Origin: Halobacteriales archaeon YIM A00010
GTDB taxonomy: Archaea > Halobacteriota > Halobacteria > Halobacteriales > Haloarculaceae
Reading direction: 5' to 3'
Length of the DNA stretch: 64,000 nt
Assembly: GCA_025041175.1 (NCBI GenBank)
Contig: JAKCFJ010000004.1
Coordinates: forward strand, 248,001-312,000
A program made the translations under genes and the position numbers. Positions within the stretch are counted from its first letter, which is position 1. Each line of letters starts with the position of its first letter. The notes below the pieces were generated by a model, which was not told the DNA's origin, made no database searches, and saw only the letters and a program-made list of their open reading frames with translations. Of this stretch, positions 44,572-52,432 are shown piece after piece.

Positions 44572-44949
44572 CTACCGATTCGATCGGCAGTGAGCAGCGT
44601 CCTCTATACAGTCAAATACACACATCGATCGGGCAGTGAGAGCAATCATCTCTTGATCCTCCGTGTACTCAACGAGGCTGACGGCAGCTAGCGTCGGCAG
44701 ATGGACGCCCACCAGTTCGTCGCGTATTCGTCCGTAGTCTGCAGCCGTCGGAGTGATTCCTGTGGTGTGGCTCTCCCAGTCTGTGAGTGTCCGAGCGAGT
44801 GCCTCCGGTGATTCCGCTCCGTGGTCTCGGAGATACGCAAGGAGCCACCGGCGTCGGGGGTCGGCAAGCGCTTCGAAGAGACGTGTAACGGCTCCCTGGT
44901 GCCCACTATCGGGACTACTCTCTGAAACGTGGATCGGGTTGTTTGCCAT
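44572..44949 (-). CDS. DUF7344-type winged-helix protein
   Basis: 125 aa: VTRLFEALADPRRRWLLAYL with RDHGAESPEALARTLTDWES, then IRDELVGVHLPTLAAVSLVE and YTEDQEMIALTA. The LADPRRR..L.YL..H...S...LA start, the L...HLP.LA..G/SLVEY middle and the wing are the haloarchaeal DUF7344 winged helix. It probably binds DNA as a dimer. Such genes are abundant in haloarchaeal accessory regions. ATG 44949; intact. Confidence 0.75.
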   Translation of the reverse strand: MANNPIHVSESSPDSGHQGAVTRLFEALADPRRRWLLAYLRDHGAESPEALARTLTDWESHTTGITPTAADYGRIRDELVGVHLPTLAAVSLVEYTEDQEMIALTARSMCVFDCIEDAAHCRSNR

Positions 44950-45273
44950 ATGTGTGAAACAACACAGTGTGCGCCTCTATCTGATTGGCTTGCACTCGCC
45001 TGTTCTCAGCCCTTTCAGACTGAGTGTGATCCCCTGCGCACCAGGAAGCGACACGCTGGGACCAGCCGTCGCAGCGATTCCTGGCTCACATGGACTGATC
45101 GATGGCGTATCCCGAGACGTCGGACCGCCGCGCTGCGTGGAGAACTGGTGGATCGTTGTGCAGGCTCCGAGCAGCAGCGGGAACGTTGGGAGCTCCTCTG
45201 GAGACAGTACTACTCGCTGGGTGGTCTGGCACTCGTCAGGGGAACGTGCACTACTCTCGCTCTCTCCTATAAC

Positions 45274-45768
45274 TTATTCCGACGAAAGGTCTCCGTCGTC
45301 GAATTCCTCACCTATTGTGGACAGTTCGTCGAGCGCGTCCTGTTCCTCTCTCAAGTTCTGTTCGAGGGTATCGGCGATGTCATCCATCCCGAGTTGATCG
45401 GCAATCGGAATGAGATTGCCGTACATCGCAATCTCGTAGTGTTCGGATTTCTGTCCAGCGGCGATGTTGAACCGATCGAGGACGTGCTGATCTGGGTCGT
45501 GACTAGCGAACGTGTCGTGATCGTCGATGAGTCCCTTGACCGCACTATCGGTCGTGGTTTCGGGTGATTCACCAATCGCGTCGAAGACCTCCTCAAGACG
45601 CTCGACGTGGTCTGTGGTTTCTGAGCGATGCTCGGAGAACGCCGACGCGATTTTCTCCTCGGACGTCTGATTCTCGAGCTCTTCGAGCGCGTCGACGAGG
45701 TGCTGTTCGGTGTAGTAGGCGTGTTTCAGTTCGTCTACGAACAGGTCGTTGAGGCTGTTAGCGCACAT
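45274..45768 (-). CDS. DUF892 ferritin-like protein (YciE type)
   Basis: 164 aa, four-helix bundle: SLNDLFVDELKHAYYTEQHL with VDALEELENQ, SEHRSETTDHVERLEEVFDA, KSEHYEIAMYGNLIPIADQL, and NLREEQDALDELSTIGEEF. The E..HAYYTEQ, E.R.ETTDHV.RLE, EHYEIA.YG and REE.. motifs supply the di-iron carboxylates and histidines. Stress-induced in bacteria. ATG 45768 chosen over the longer frame since MCANSLNDLF is the family start. Paralogue of the broken gene at 14.7-15.4 kb. Confidence 0.85.
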   Translation of the reverse strand: MCANSLNDLFVDELKHAYYTEQHLVDALEELENQTSEEKIASAFSEHRSETTDHVERLEEVFDAIGESPETTTDSAVKGLIDDHDTFASHDPDQHVLDRFNIAAGQKSEHYEIAMYGNLIPIADQLGMDDIADTLEQNLREEQDALDELSTIGEEFDDGDLSSE

Positions 45769-46260
45769 GGGCAATCCATCTACAACCATCGCAAGCATAG
45801 TCAATTAGTGGCGTGCCTGCAAGTGACGAGCTACTCGATCAGTACTCTGGGCCCGACGCATCTGAGTGAAGAGTGGTCTTTCTGGGGCGTTGGTCGTCGC
45901 TGTTGAACGCGTCGGATGAATCGATGGACTAGCGGGAGTGTCCGAACGACGCTTCGGAGGTCATCGAGCAGTCAGATGAACTGAAGCACTCATCAGAAGA
46001 ACGATGACAGTTGTCCAGCCGTGCTGTCCTACCTATCGACCGATATTGCTCAGTTAGATCGGTTGTGAGGGCTGGCTCGAGAGTGGCTGGATTGATGCTG
46101 CGAACACGGAGCAGCAGAGTGATGATCTTGTCCAATATAGCAATTATCGATCACTAATGAGAGAGATTAGGCACGCTACTGGAATAGCCGGGACACGGCA
46201 CCTTATCGGGCGGAAGAGTGGCACATCCGATACGTTGACAAGAGAATAGAGCATCGCCGT
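45769..46260. other. Gap without a supported gene
   Basis: About 490 bp with short unsupported frames. The promoter of the DUF892 gene must be in the first 60 bp. Confidence 0.3.
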
Positions 46261-46898
46261 GTGAGCAACTATTCTGTTCCAGCTACATACGGCATCTGGA
46301 CGAATTCCGGGGACGCTTCTTCGCGATTGCTTGACGATGCACGCGAACAGCTCGAAACAGCGCCAACACTCATCGATCTCGTGCTGGCAGATGGACGTTG
46401 CCGGGGGTCCGAAACACGGACTACGAACGCTTCAAAGCCCTCACGTACGATGGTGTTCCAACCATTCGTGCGCTGCTCTGCCGTGAATTCGCTGGGCTTT
46501 CGTGGAACGGTCTGTCTGAATACCTCTCAACCGACGCGCGAGCCAGCCGGCTTGTCTTCGACCCGACAAAGTTCGGGAAATACAACACGGCGCCGACGCG
46601 CCAAACACTGACGACTGCGTTGGATGGTAAACTCTCGGACAGTGCAAAGCGGGCCATTCTTGCGGTGAGTGAACGCCTCATTGCTGTTGTCTATGAGGAT
46701 GGAGAGACCCTCGATCTCCGCCTGCCGCGCCACGTCACGGAAAACGACTCCGATCTTCGGGAGCGACACGGTAGGGAGTTCTCGGACGATTACATCCGAC
46801 AGCCGGTTCGCCTTGTCCGTGAGACAATCTTCGGCGGATTTGACGCTGGAAGAGCAGCCCGAGACGCGACGACTACCTCTCCGGGAGCAAATACTTAG
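46261..46898 (+). pseudogene. Transposase N-terminal half, frameshifted (repeat family R1, copy B)
   Basis: First frame LLDDAREQLETAPTLIDLVL, then after a shift near 46395 NTDYERFKALTYDGVPTIRA with LLCREFAGLSWNGLSEYLST, YNTAPTRQTLTTALDGKLSD and AKRAILAVSERLIAVVYEDG, ending at IFGGFDAGRAARDA. Collinear with copy C at 49.3 kb. The catalytic DDE half expected after this is absent. A UPF0175 gene begins only 30 bp later. Confidence 0.6.
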
Positions 46899-46927
46899 CC
46901 GCTCCACCGCCTAGGGGGAATAGAATC

Positions 46928-47161
46928 ATGGCACGCACCGTCAATACCGACACCGATGATGATATGGTCTATGCCGTCGGCCTGTACGCCCTCGGGGAGA
47001 TCAGCGAGGGCAAAGCTGCCGAGATCGCCGGCGTCAACCGGTGGGACATGCGCGACATCCTCACTAACGCTGGCATCGAGTTGCGACACGGGCCCCAAGC
47101 CGTCGAGGGTGCCCGCCGGGATGCTGGCCTCACTGATACCGATATTAATTCTGATAAATGA
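46928..47161 (+). CDS. UPF0175 family antitoxin
   Basis: 77 aa: MARTVNTDTDDDMVYAVGLY with ALGEISEGKAAEIAGVNRWD and MRDILTNAGIELRHGPQAVE. UPF0175 proteins carry a small helix-turn-helix-like core (GKAAEIAGVNRWDM) and are usually paired with a DUF3368 PIN-like protein, exactly as here. It overlaps the toxin start by 4 bp (ATGA). Known as a VapB-like class of antitoxin by neighbourhood; direct function is inferred. Copy at 5.5-5.8 kb has a damaged N-terminus. Confidence 0.85.
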   Translation: MARTVNTDTDDDMVYAVGLYALGEISEGKAAEIAGVNRWDMRDILTNAGIELRHGPQAVEGARRDAGLTDTDINSDK

Positions 47162-47643
47162 AGCCGTACCGCTCGCCCATCGTCCTCGACGCCACTGTTC
47201 TCTCGAATCTCGCGTTCACCGACGATCTTCACCTCCTCGATCACCTCATCGCGTCCTGTGTCACCGTCGAGGCCGTCAACGACGAACTCCGCGCCGGAAC
47301 TAGTGCCTATGCCGAGCTTGAGCGGGCCGTCAACGCGATCGAGCTGCAAACGGGCCACGAGACGACCGATCCCATCCGCACGGCCCTCGATCGCGGCGAA
47401 GCGTATGCCCTCCAGGCCGCGCTTGATCTCGATGGGTCCCTCGCAACCGACGATCGCCAGGCACGAGCCCACGCCACCGACCGGGACGTCCCGCTGACCG
47501 GCTCAGTCGGCATCCTCCTCCGCCACGTCAAACAAAACGACCTCACCGCTGACGATGCTGACGCGATCCTTCACCGCTGGATCACCGACTTCCAGTACCA
47601 TTCACCCGTCGAGAGCATCCACGAAGTGCTTGAGACCGACTAA
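47158..47643 (+). CDS. DUF3368 PIN-like toxin
   Basis: 161 aa: SPIVLDATVLSNLAFTDDLH with the first PIN aspartate, VTVEAVNDELRAGTSAYAEL, then ALDRGEAYALQAALDLDGSL with ATDDRQARAHATDRDVPLTG. The D...L, GEA.AL and TDD..AR.. motifs supply the acidic metal site of the PIN fold, an RNase in VapC-type toxins. The C-terminus SVGILLRHVKQNDLTADDAD is typical for DUF3368. Intact and coupled to UPF0175. Confidence 0.85.
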   Translation: MKPYRSPIVLDATVLSNLAFTDDLHLLDHLIASCVTVEAVNDELRAGTSAYAELERAVNAIELQTGHETTDPIRTALDRGEAYALQAALDLDGSLATDDRQARAHATDRDVPLTGSVGILLRHVKQNDLTADDADAILHRWITDFQYHSPVESIHEVLETD

Positions 47644-48045
47644 TACTCCCGGTTCCATGTCAGTTGACACCCACTATATTGTATCTCGCTCTCTCAGTCC
47701 CGTCAAGAGCGGCGAACACAGTTTCGGAGGATGCACAAATTCCACTTCAATTCTCGTCTCGTTCCTAGTTGACCTCCCTGACTTCGGTCAATATGAGGCA
47801 TTTTCCCAGATAACACAGGTGATCCGCTGCGAACACGCTACGAAAACGCCATGCTGAAATGCAGTCCTGGGGCGCGAGTTCATAGATACTTCCCCTCCTG
47901 GAATCGCTAACGCACTCACGCAGCTCTCTCAGGACTGGGGACGGAACGGACGACTACTCCCGATCACTCATCATCAGCCACACCTGATTCGACACACTAG
48001 CGGAAGGCAACGGTTTTTCAGTGCTGTCCTCCGCGTAGCAACTAG
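47644..48045. other. Intergenic gap, no gene seen
   Basis: About 400 bp between the toxin-antitoxin pair and nucS. Frames are short and unsupported. The last 60 bp should carry the nucS promoter. Confidence 0.35.
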
Positions 48046-48825
48046 ATGCCACTCACATCGCAGACCGACCCACCAGCCCACGAAGCGTGTGCTCTCATTG
48101 AGGACGGTCTCACTGCCGACCACGTTATCTCCATCGTCGGCCACTGTACGGTCACCTACGACGGGCGGACCCAGAGTACCCTCGGACCGGGCGACCGCGT
48201 CGTCCTCTGCAAACCCGACGGCACCCTCCTCATTCACCAGCCAACCGGACGCAAACCGGTGAACTGGCAACCCCCCGGCGGAACCCACGAGACAGCTCTC
48301 GTTGACGAGGACGTCCTTGTTCGCAGTCGGCGTGAGTCACCTCCCGAAGTCGTTGAGGTGCGCTTCAGCGAGGTAGCCCAGGTATCGTCATACCCCCTTA
48401 CCGACGAGCAAGACCTTGAATTGGTTGGAAGCGAGGACGACCTCCGCCAACACATCCTCGCCGACCCCTCACTGCTCGAACCCGGCTTCGAACCGCGGGC
48501 AACCGAACGCGAGACGAGTGCCGGACCAGTCGACATCTACGGCGTCGATACTGAGAACACCCCTGTGATCGTCGAACTCAAACGACGCCGCGTCGGCCCG
48601 GACGCTGTCGGCCAGCTCGCCCGCTATGTTACAGCCGCCGAACGCGAACGCACCGACAAAATTGTGCGCGGCATCCTCGTCGCGCCGTCGGTCACCGATC
48701 GTGCCCGACGAGAGCTCGACGAACAGGACCTCGAATTCGTCTCCCTCGAGCCCGCTGACTCGTCTCCAACAACAGCGACACTCGACGACTTCGGTGAAAC
48801 CACCGGAGAGAAAGATAGTGGCTGA
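48046..48825 (+). CDS. nucS: Endonuclease NucS
   Basis: 259 aa. N-terminal beta domain (ADHVISIVGHCTVTYDGRTQ, LHQ-type HQPTGRKPVNWQPPG) binds DNA. The C-terminal RecB-like nuclease has its catalytic Asp and Glu-x-Lys in GPVDIYGVDTENTPVIVELK, followed by VGQLARYV. In archaea NucS/EndoMS cleaves mismatched or branched DNA and is coupled to PCNA; the late ATLDDFGE could be a weak PCNA-binding tail. ATG 48046; complete and near the usual length. Confidence 0.93.
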   Translation: MPLTSQTDPPAHEACALIEDGLTADHVISIVGHCTVTYDGRTQSTLGPGDRVVLCKPDGTLLIHQPTGRKPVNWQPPGGTHETALVDEDVLVRSRRESPPEVVEVRFSEVAQVSSYPLTDEQDLELVGSEDDLRQHILADPSLLEPGFEPRATERETSAGPVDIYGVDTENTPVIVELKRRRVGPDAVGQLARYVTAAERERTDKIVRGILVAPSVTDRARRELDEQDLEFVSLEPADSSPTTATLDDFGETTGEKDSG

Positions 48826-48939
48826 CTCTAGATGGAGGTAATGAAACACTGGGGTGTGAAGTGGTTGACGAGATCAGTGAGGCCGACGCTGAAGTGACCG
48901 AGCCGCCCACTCGAACCGAAATCGTCCGGTCATCGGCAT

Positions 48940-49277
48940 GGTGTGTGGTGCTCAGACTGATACGTTCGCTTTTTCTGACCATGAAGCTGTGTCTCCAAAA
49001 TGGATGTCCGATCCAACTCCGTATGCGAGAACGGATGAACAACAACTGGGAACTGAGGCGACAAGCACTCATTGCCGAGTGCCCATGCACCTCCTGTCGA
49101 TCGACGCAACAACGGACTCTGCGCAGCTTCTTCCCAATGTCCAACGGCCCAGTCGTCGCAACGAGATATCTGAATCACTGGTTCGGTCGGTTATCGATTT
49201 CTGGGTCCTGTCTCTGTACAGGTTACCCATAATAGCCATTCTGGAATCTGACACTCCAGATACACAACAAGTGGGGG
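48940..49277 (+). repeat. Conserved leader of repeat family R1 (copy C)
   Basis: CCCATGCACCTCCTGTCGAT then CGACGCAACA and a translated SIDATTDSAQ / ISESLVRSVIDFWVLSLY match the minus-strand leader of copy A at 14.2-14.4 kb (SIDATPAPEQ / ESESLVQSSIGLWIRCLY). The shared part is about 200 bp and precedes both transposase-like starts. It could itself be a decayed upstream ORF. Confidence 0.5.
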
Positions 49278-49934
49278 ATGAGTTCCGTGGACGCTTTTGA
49301 GCGGTTGCTCGACGATACACGTGTCCGGCTCAAAACAGTACCAACGCTCGTCGACGTCGTTCGAGAGATAAACGTGACATTATTCCTCCAAGACTCGGAC
49401 TACAGGGACTTTGAGACACTGAATTACGACGCTGTGCCAACCGTTCGAGTCCTGTTCTGCCGTGAACTCGCTGGGCTATCGTGGAACGGCCTCTACACGT
49501 TTCTCTCGACGGAGCACCGAGCAGTTCGGCTCGGGTTTGATCCGGCGAACTTCAGGAAGTACAATACGGCCCCAACCCGCCAAACGCTCACAAATATCTG
49601 GGATCACGACCTCTCAGATGACGCAAAGCGAGTGATCCTCTCGCTGAGCGAGCGACTCGTCGACACCGCCTACGAGAACGACGACGCACTCGATCTGCGG
49701 CCACCACGGCACGTCGACGAGACTGCGTCAGATCTCCGGGAACGACACGTCGGCAAGTTCTCAGATGAGCAGATTCGGACACACGTCCGGCACGCTCGGA
49801 ACACTATCTTCGGTGCGTTCGACTCCAGTCGCGCAGCGAACGCAACATATCCGGATAGCCGGTTCAACGAACTCCAAGCACTGATGAACTCGGGCCTGGC
49901 TATGCGGCCATTCTACCGGTCGGGAAAGCGGTAG
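49278..49934 (+). CDS. Transposase N-terminal domain protein (repeat family R1, copy C)
   Basis: 218 aa, uninterrupted: MSSVDAFERLLDDTRVRLKT, VREINVTLFLQDSDYRDFET, PTVRVLFCRELAGLSWNGLY, TAPTRQTLTNIWDHDLSDDA and IRTHVRHARNTIFGAFDSSR. It resembles the N-terminal part of a large haloarchaeal IS4-like transposase as I remember it. The DDE catalytic domain is missing and the frame ends in unrelated residues (GLAMRPFYRSGKR). It may be a relic, or an expressed DNA-binding fragment able to interfere with transposition, because it alone among the copies has kept its frame. Confidence 0.55.
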   Translation: MSSVDAFERLLDDTRVRLKTVPTLVDVVREINVTLFLQDSDYRDFETLNYDAVPTVRVLFCRELAGLSWNGLYTFLSTEHRAVRLGFDPANFRKYNTAPTRQTLTNIWDHDLSDDAKRVILSLSERLVDTAYENDDALDLRPPRHVDETASDLRERHVGKFSDEQIRTHVRHARNTIFGAFDSSRAANATYPDSRFNELQALMNSGLAMRPFYRSGKR

Positions 49935-50230
49935 ATTGAGCAACAGTTCTCTCCAACTACCCCCACTATGGACGACTGGCACCGGAGGCTGCTCGTGTAC
50001 CAATTCCATCCCTGAAGCATATACCCTGCACACATCATTTCGACCATAGGAGATAGAACAAAAGCTGCTGATGCACGAATCACGGTTACACGCCGAAGTT
50101 AGGTCTGCTGGGTGAGATGTTCAGCGCCGTCGACGGACTGGCTTCCCCGCCCGCCTATCGAGGAGCGCTGGGCCTGCCCGAGTGACTCAAGGGAGTAGCG
50201 ACCAACTAGTATGTAGAGGCATGGTAGACA
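49935..50230. other. Intergenic gap, no gene seen
   Basis: About 296 bp without a supported frame. Probable promoter of the winged-helix gene in the last 40 bp (caactagtatgtagagg). Confidence 0.3.
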
Positions 50231-50506
50231 ATGGTACCACACTGGGATGCGGTAAGCTTCGTCGTCGCCTCGAGGTATCGCACGGCAGTACTGAGTCGCC
50301 TGATAAGCAGGCCGGCGACCCCATCGATGATGGCTGATGATGCCGAGATCGCCATCGCCCACGTCTCACGAGCGTTAGGAGGGTTGCGCGAGCACGGCCT
50401 CGTCGAACTCCTCGTCTCCGAGGACCGCATGAAAGGCCGCGTCTACGGCCTTACTGAGCACGGCACAGAGGTCTGGGAAACCATCGAAACCCAACAGCTC
50501 GCCTAA
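50231..50506 (+). CDS. Small winged-helix transcriptional regulator (intact member of R2 family)
   Basis: 91 aa: SFVVASRYRTAVLSRLISRP, then AEIAIAHVSRALGGLREHGL with VELLVSEDRMKGRVYGLTEH GTEVWE. This is a minimal winged helix (HVSRALGGLREHGLVELL recognition and wing). Copies at 43.3 and 63.1 kb share RATTYR..L..RLV and LGELRE.GLIELL but are broken. Members probably bind DNA as homodimers. Target unknown. Confidence 0.7.
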   Translation: MVPHWDAVSFVVASRYRTAVLSRLISRPATPSMMADDAEIAIAHVSRALGGLREHGLVELLVSEDRMKGRVYGLTEHGTEVWETIETQQLA

Positions 50507-50833
50507 CCCACCCTGGGCAGCCGGCCCGGCTCACATCCCGCGCTATCGACCCGCTCGCCGCTTGGGATTCCCTGTCGACGGTGCAGAAGGAATTGTTTTT
50601 CACGGTGATCCAAGCCCCCATCTGGACGCAGGGCGAAGACGCTGGTACAGTAGGCAACTAGGTCAGAGATAATCGCTTGGATTCATACCAGAGAGCGGCT
50701 ATCGGGTTATTGCACGGGTCAGCATAGACCATCGCACAGCTGTCTTCCTTGAAACGTGAATAATATATTCTCCGATAATTTTGTGAGAGACTGTCTGGGA
50801 GGAGGGGGATCGGCATAGAGAGCGCCAATTTTA
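50507..50833. other. Intergenic, AT-rich toward the MarR gene
   Basis: About 330 bp without a supported gene. From about 50650 the base composition becomes visibly more AT-rich, marking the start of the MarR operon block. Confidence 0.4.
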
Positions 50834-50851
50834 TTAACCGAGAAACTGTTA
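50834..50851. promoter_or_regulatory. MarR operator candidate, site 1
   Basis: TTAACCGAGAAACTGTTA lies directly after a TATA-like ttttatta (50829-50836) and just before the probable start ATG at 50863. It contains TAAC and GTTA half-sites. It shares 15 of 18 positions with site 2 upstream of the SDR gene. Location between TATA and start fits autorepression. Confidence 0.6.
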
Positions 50852-50862
50852 TGGTCAAGTAC

Positions 50863-51312
50863 ATGGATAACTCAACGATTCAGAATACGGTCGGTTATCA
50901 GCTAGGGATTGCCTCGAAACATCAAGAGAATTATCTTATCGCGGCGCTAGATGAATTGGGCTTACAAGGAGGACAAGAGCTAGTCCTTGCGCAACTGGCA
51001 GAAACCAATGGCTGTTCCCAATCCGAGCTAGCTGAAGCCCTTTCCGTAAGACCACCTGCAATCACCAAAGTGATACGGAAACTTGAAGACAAAGACCTCG
51101 TTGAGCGTCGCCAAGATCCAGACGATGCTCGAGTTCAACAAGTATTTCTGACGCAAGCGGGAGAAGATTTGACAGACCCGATTGAAGAGTGCTGGACTCG
51201 CGCAGAGGATGTGATGCTGGACGGATTTACGACTGAAGAACGTCTGCTGTTACGACGGATGCTGATACAAATTCAAGAGAACATTGATATGCCATACCGT
51301 ACGATTCATTGA
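50863..51312 (+). CDS. MarR family transcriptional regulator
   Basis: 149 aa from ATG 50863 (an ATG at 50851 adds four residues but sits inside the operator). Helical dimerisation ends flank a winged helix: ELVLAQLAETNGCSQSELAE with ALSVRPPAITKVIRKLEDKD LVERRQDPDDARVQQVFLTQ. The wing DPDDAR.Q.V.LT is the classic MarR signature, and overall the protein looks more bacterial than its neighbours. Such proteins usually release DNA on binding phenolics, quinones or thiol oxidants. It lies upstream of and co-directional with the SDR-MFS-FMN reductase genes, and the shared operator points to control of both itself and them. Confidence 0.88.
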   Translation: MDNSTIQNTVGYQLGIASKHQENYLIAALDELGLQGGQELVLAQLAETNGCSQSELAEALSVRPPAITKVIRKLEDKDLVERRQDPDDARVQQVFLTQAGEDLTDPIEECWTRAEDVMLDGFTTEERLLLRRMLIQIQENIDMPYRTIH

Positions 51313-51567
51313 CGCGAATGTTTTCTTGGGTCATGATTTTGTATGTTGCCTTGTAATCCGATAGTAGAGTTCTTGCTCCGATAGAGAACCGTATCACTAG
51401 AATTCTTGGACGCTCAATCATCCTCTGCTTAGATGCGATGAACAGCATTTTGAAGAGTTCTATCGTGCTTTCTATACAGATGACTATTCATATCTGCTGG
51501 AGAATCGGGGGCAAGTATGGCGATCACTGCTAGAGAGGGAGGAGAGATCTCGACCATAGAAAAATAT
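51313..51567. other. Intergenic between marR and the SDR operon
   Basis: AT-rich, about 250 bp, with no gene. It ends in the TATA-like aaaatattta (51561-51570) of the downstream operon. Confidence 0.4.
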
Positions 51568-51585
51568 TTAACCGGGAAACGTTTA
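51568..51585. promoter_or_regulatory. MarR operator candidate, site 2
   Basis: TTAACCGGGAAACGTTTA overlaps the end of a TATA-like element (51561-51570). It aligns with site 1 at 15 of 18 positions. A further GTTTAACCAGTTA follows at once, which could extend the site. About 27 bp after the TATA lies the ATG of the leader ORF at 51597. Confidence 0.6.
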
Positions 51586-51596
51586 ACCAGTTATCG

Positions 51597-51659
51597 ATGA
51601 GAGACAAAACACAGAATCCGACTCCGTATCACTTGGGAAAATCAGGAGGCCGACGATGA
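51597..51659 (+). CDS. 20-residue leader ORF overlapping the SDR start
   Basis: MRDKTQNPTPYHLGKSGGRR then TGA, with the stop overlapping the SDR ATG (ATGA at 51656-51659). It starts at the position expected for a leaderless transcript from the TATA at 51561. A clear ribosome site AGGAGG lies inside it, about 6 bp before the SDR ATG. It could be a translational coupler or regulatory leader peptide, or simply the untranslated leader. Confidence 0.4.
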   Translation: MRDKTQNPTPYHLGKSGGRR

Positions 51660-52423
51660 CTCCTCGTGACGACACAGTTGTGCTCGTTGCTGGTGGCGCA
51701 GGCGAAGTTGGTGCAGGGATTGTTCAGGCGTTTCTCGACAAAGACGCGACGGTAATTGTACCATCCCGAAGTCAGGAACACCTTGATGACCTCCACGAAC
51801 ATCTTGAATCAACCAGAACCACGACTGACCAACTCAATACCCTCGTTGGAGATATCGGTCAGGTTGACGGAGCGGAGCTCCTCCGAGATGAGGTTCTTGA
51901 ACGGTTCGGTCAAGTAGACGCTGTTGTAGCCTCCCTCGGCGGCCCACAACCAGTTGAACGACTCACTGATGTTCCAATGGAGATGTGGGATCGAGTCATC
52001 GATAATTTCATGACTGCACATTTTGTCGCGGCACGCACATTTCTGCCTGTCCTTGCTGAACGCAATGGCAGCAGCTACACGGTGATCAATGGTTCGTCGG
52101 GTCCGACAGGCGAAATTGCCGCTCCCGCAGCCAGTCTGATGGCTGTCGCATCATCTGGAGAGCATATGCTCATGAAGGCACTGGCGCAAAACGCCGAGCA
52201 ACACGGTGAGTTCGTCCGAATCAACGAACTCGTACCGCTAACGCACCTCATAACCCGATCCAAGACAGACACCGATCCTGAATGGCTGCCTGCCCAAGAG
52301 TTCGGCTCAGTCGCGGTTGAACTCGCTACGAAGCACGACCATCAGGGGGAAACGATTGGCGTGTATAGCCACTCGGATATTCGCCGGTGGGACGTGAAAT
52401 CTGGTGAATGGAACGATGAGTGA
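51656..52423 (+). CDS. SDR-family protein lacking the YxxxK catalytic motif
   Basis: 255 aa Rossmann-fold protein: VVLVAGGAGEVGAGIVQAFL with the SDR glycines, LNTLVGDIGQVDGAELLRDE, DAVVASLGGPQPVERL (NNAG-like position replaced) and YTVINGSSGPTGEIAAPAAS with LMAVASSGEHMLMKALAQNA. Where classical SDRs have Tyr-x-x-x-Lys there is MAVASSGEH, so standard dehydrogenase chemistry is unlikely. It may bind NAD(P)H as a sensor (NmrA-like idea) or use another mechanism. SD AGGAGG; followed after 9 bp by the MFS gene. Confidence 0.8.
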   Translation: MTPRDDTVVLVAGGAGEVGAGIVQAFLDKDATVIVPSRSQEHLDDLHEHLESTRTTTDQLNTLVGDIGQVDGAELLRDEVLERFGQVDAVVASLGGPQPVERLTDVPMEMWDRVIDNFMTAHFVAARTFLPVLAERNGSSYTVINGSSGPTGEIAAPAASLMAVASSGEHMLMKALAQNAEQHGEFVRINELVPLTHLITRSKTDTDPEWLPAQEFGSVAVELATKHDHQGETIGVYSHSDIRRWDVKSGEWNDE

Positions 52424-52432
52424 GGTGCCACA

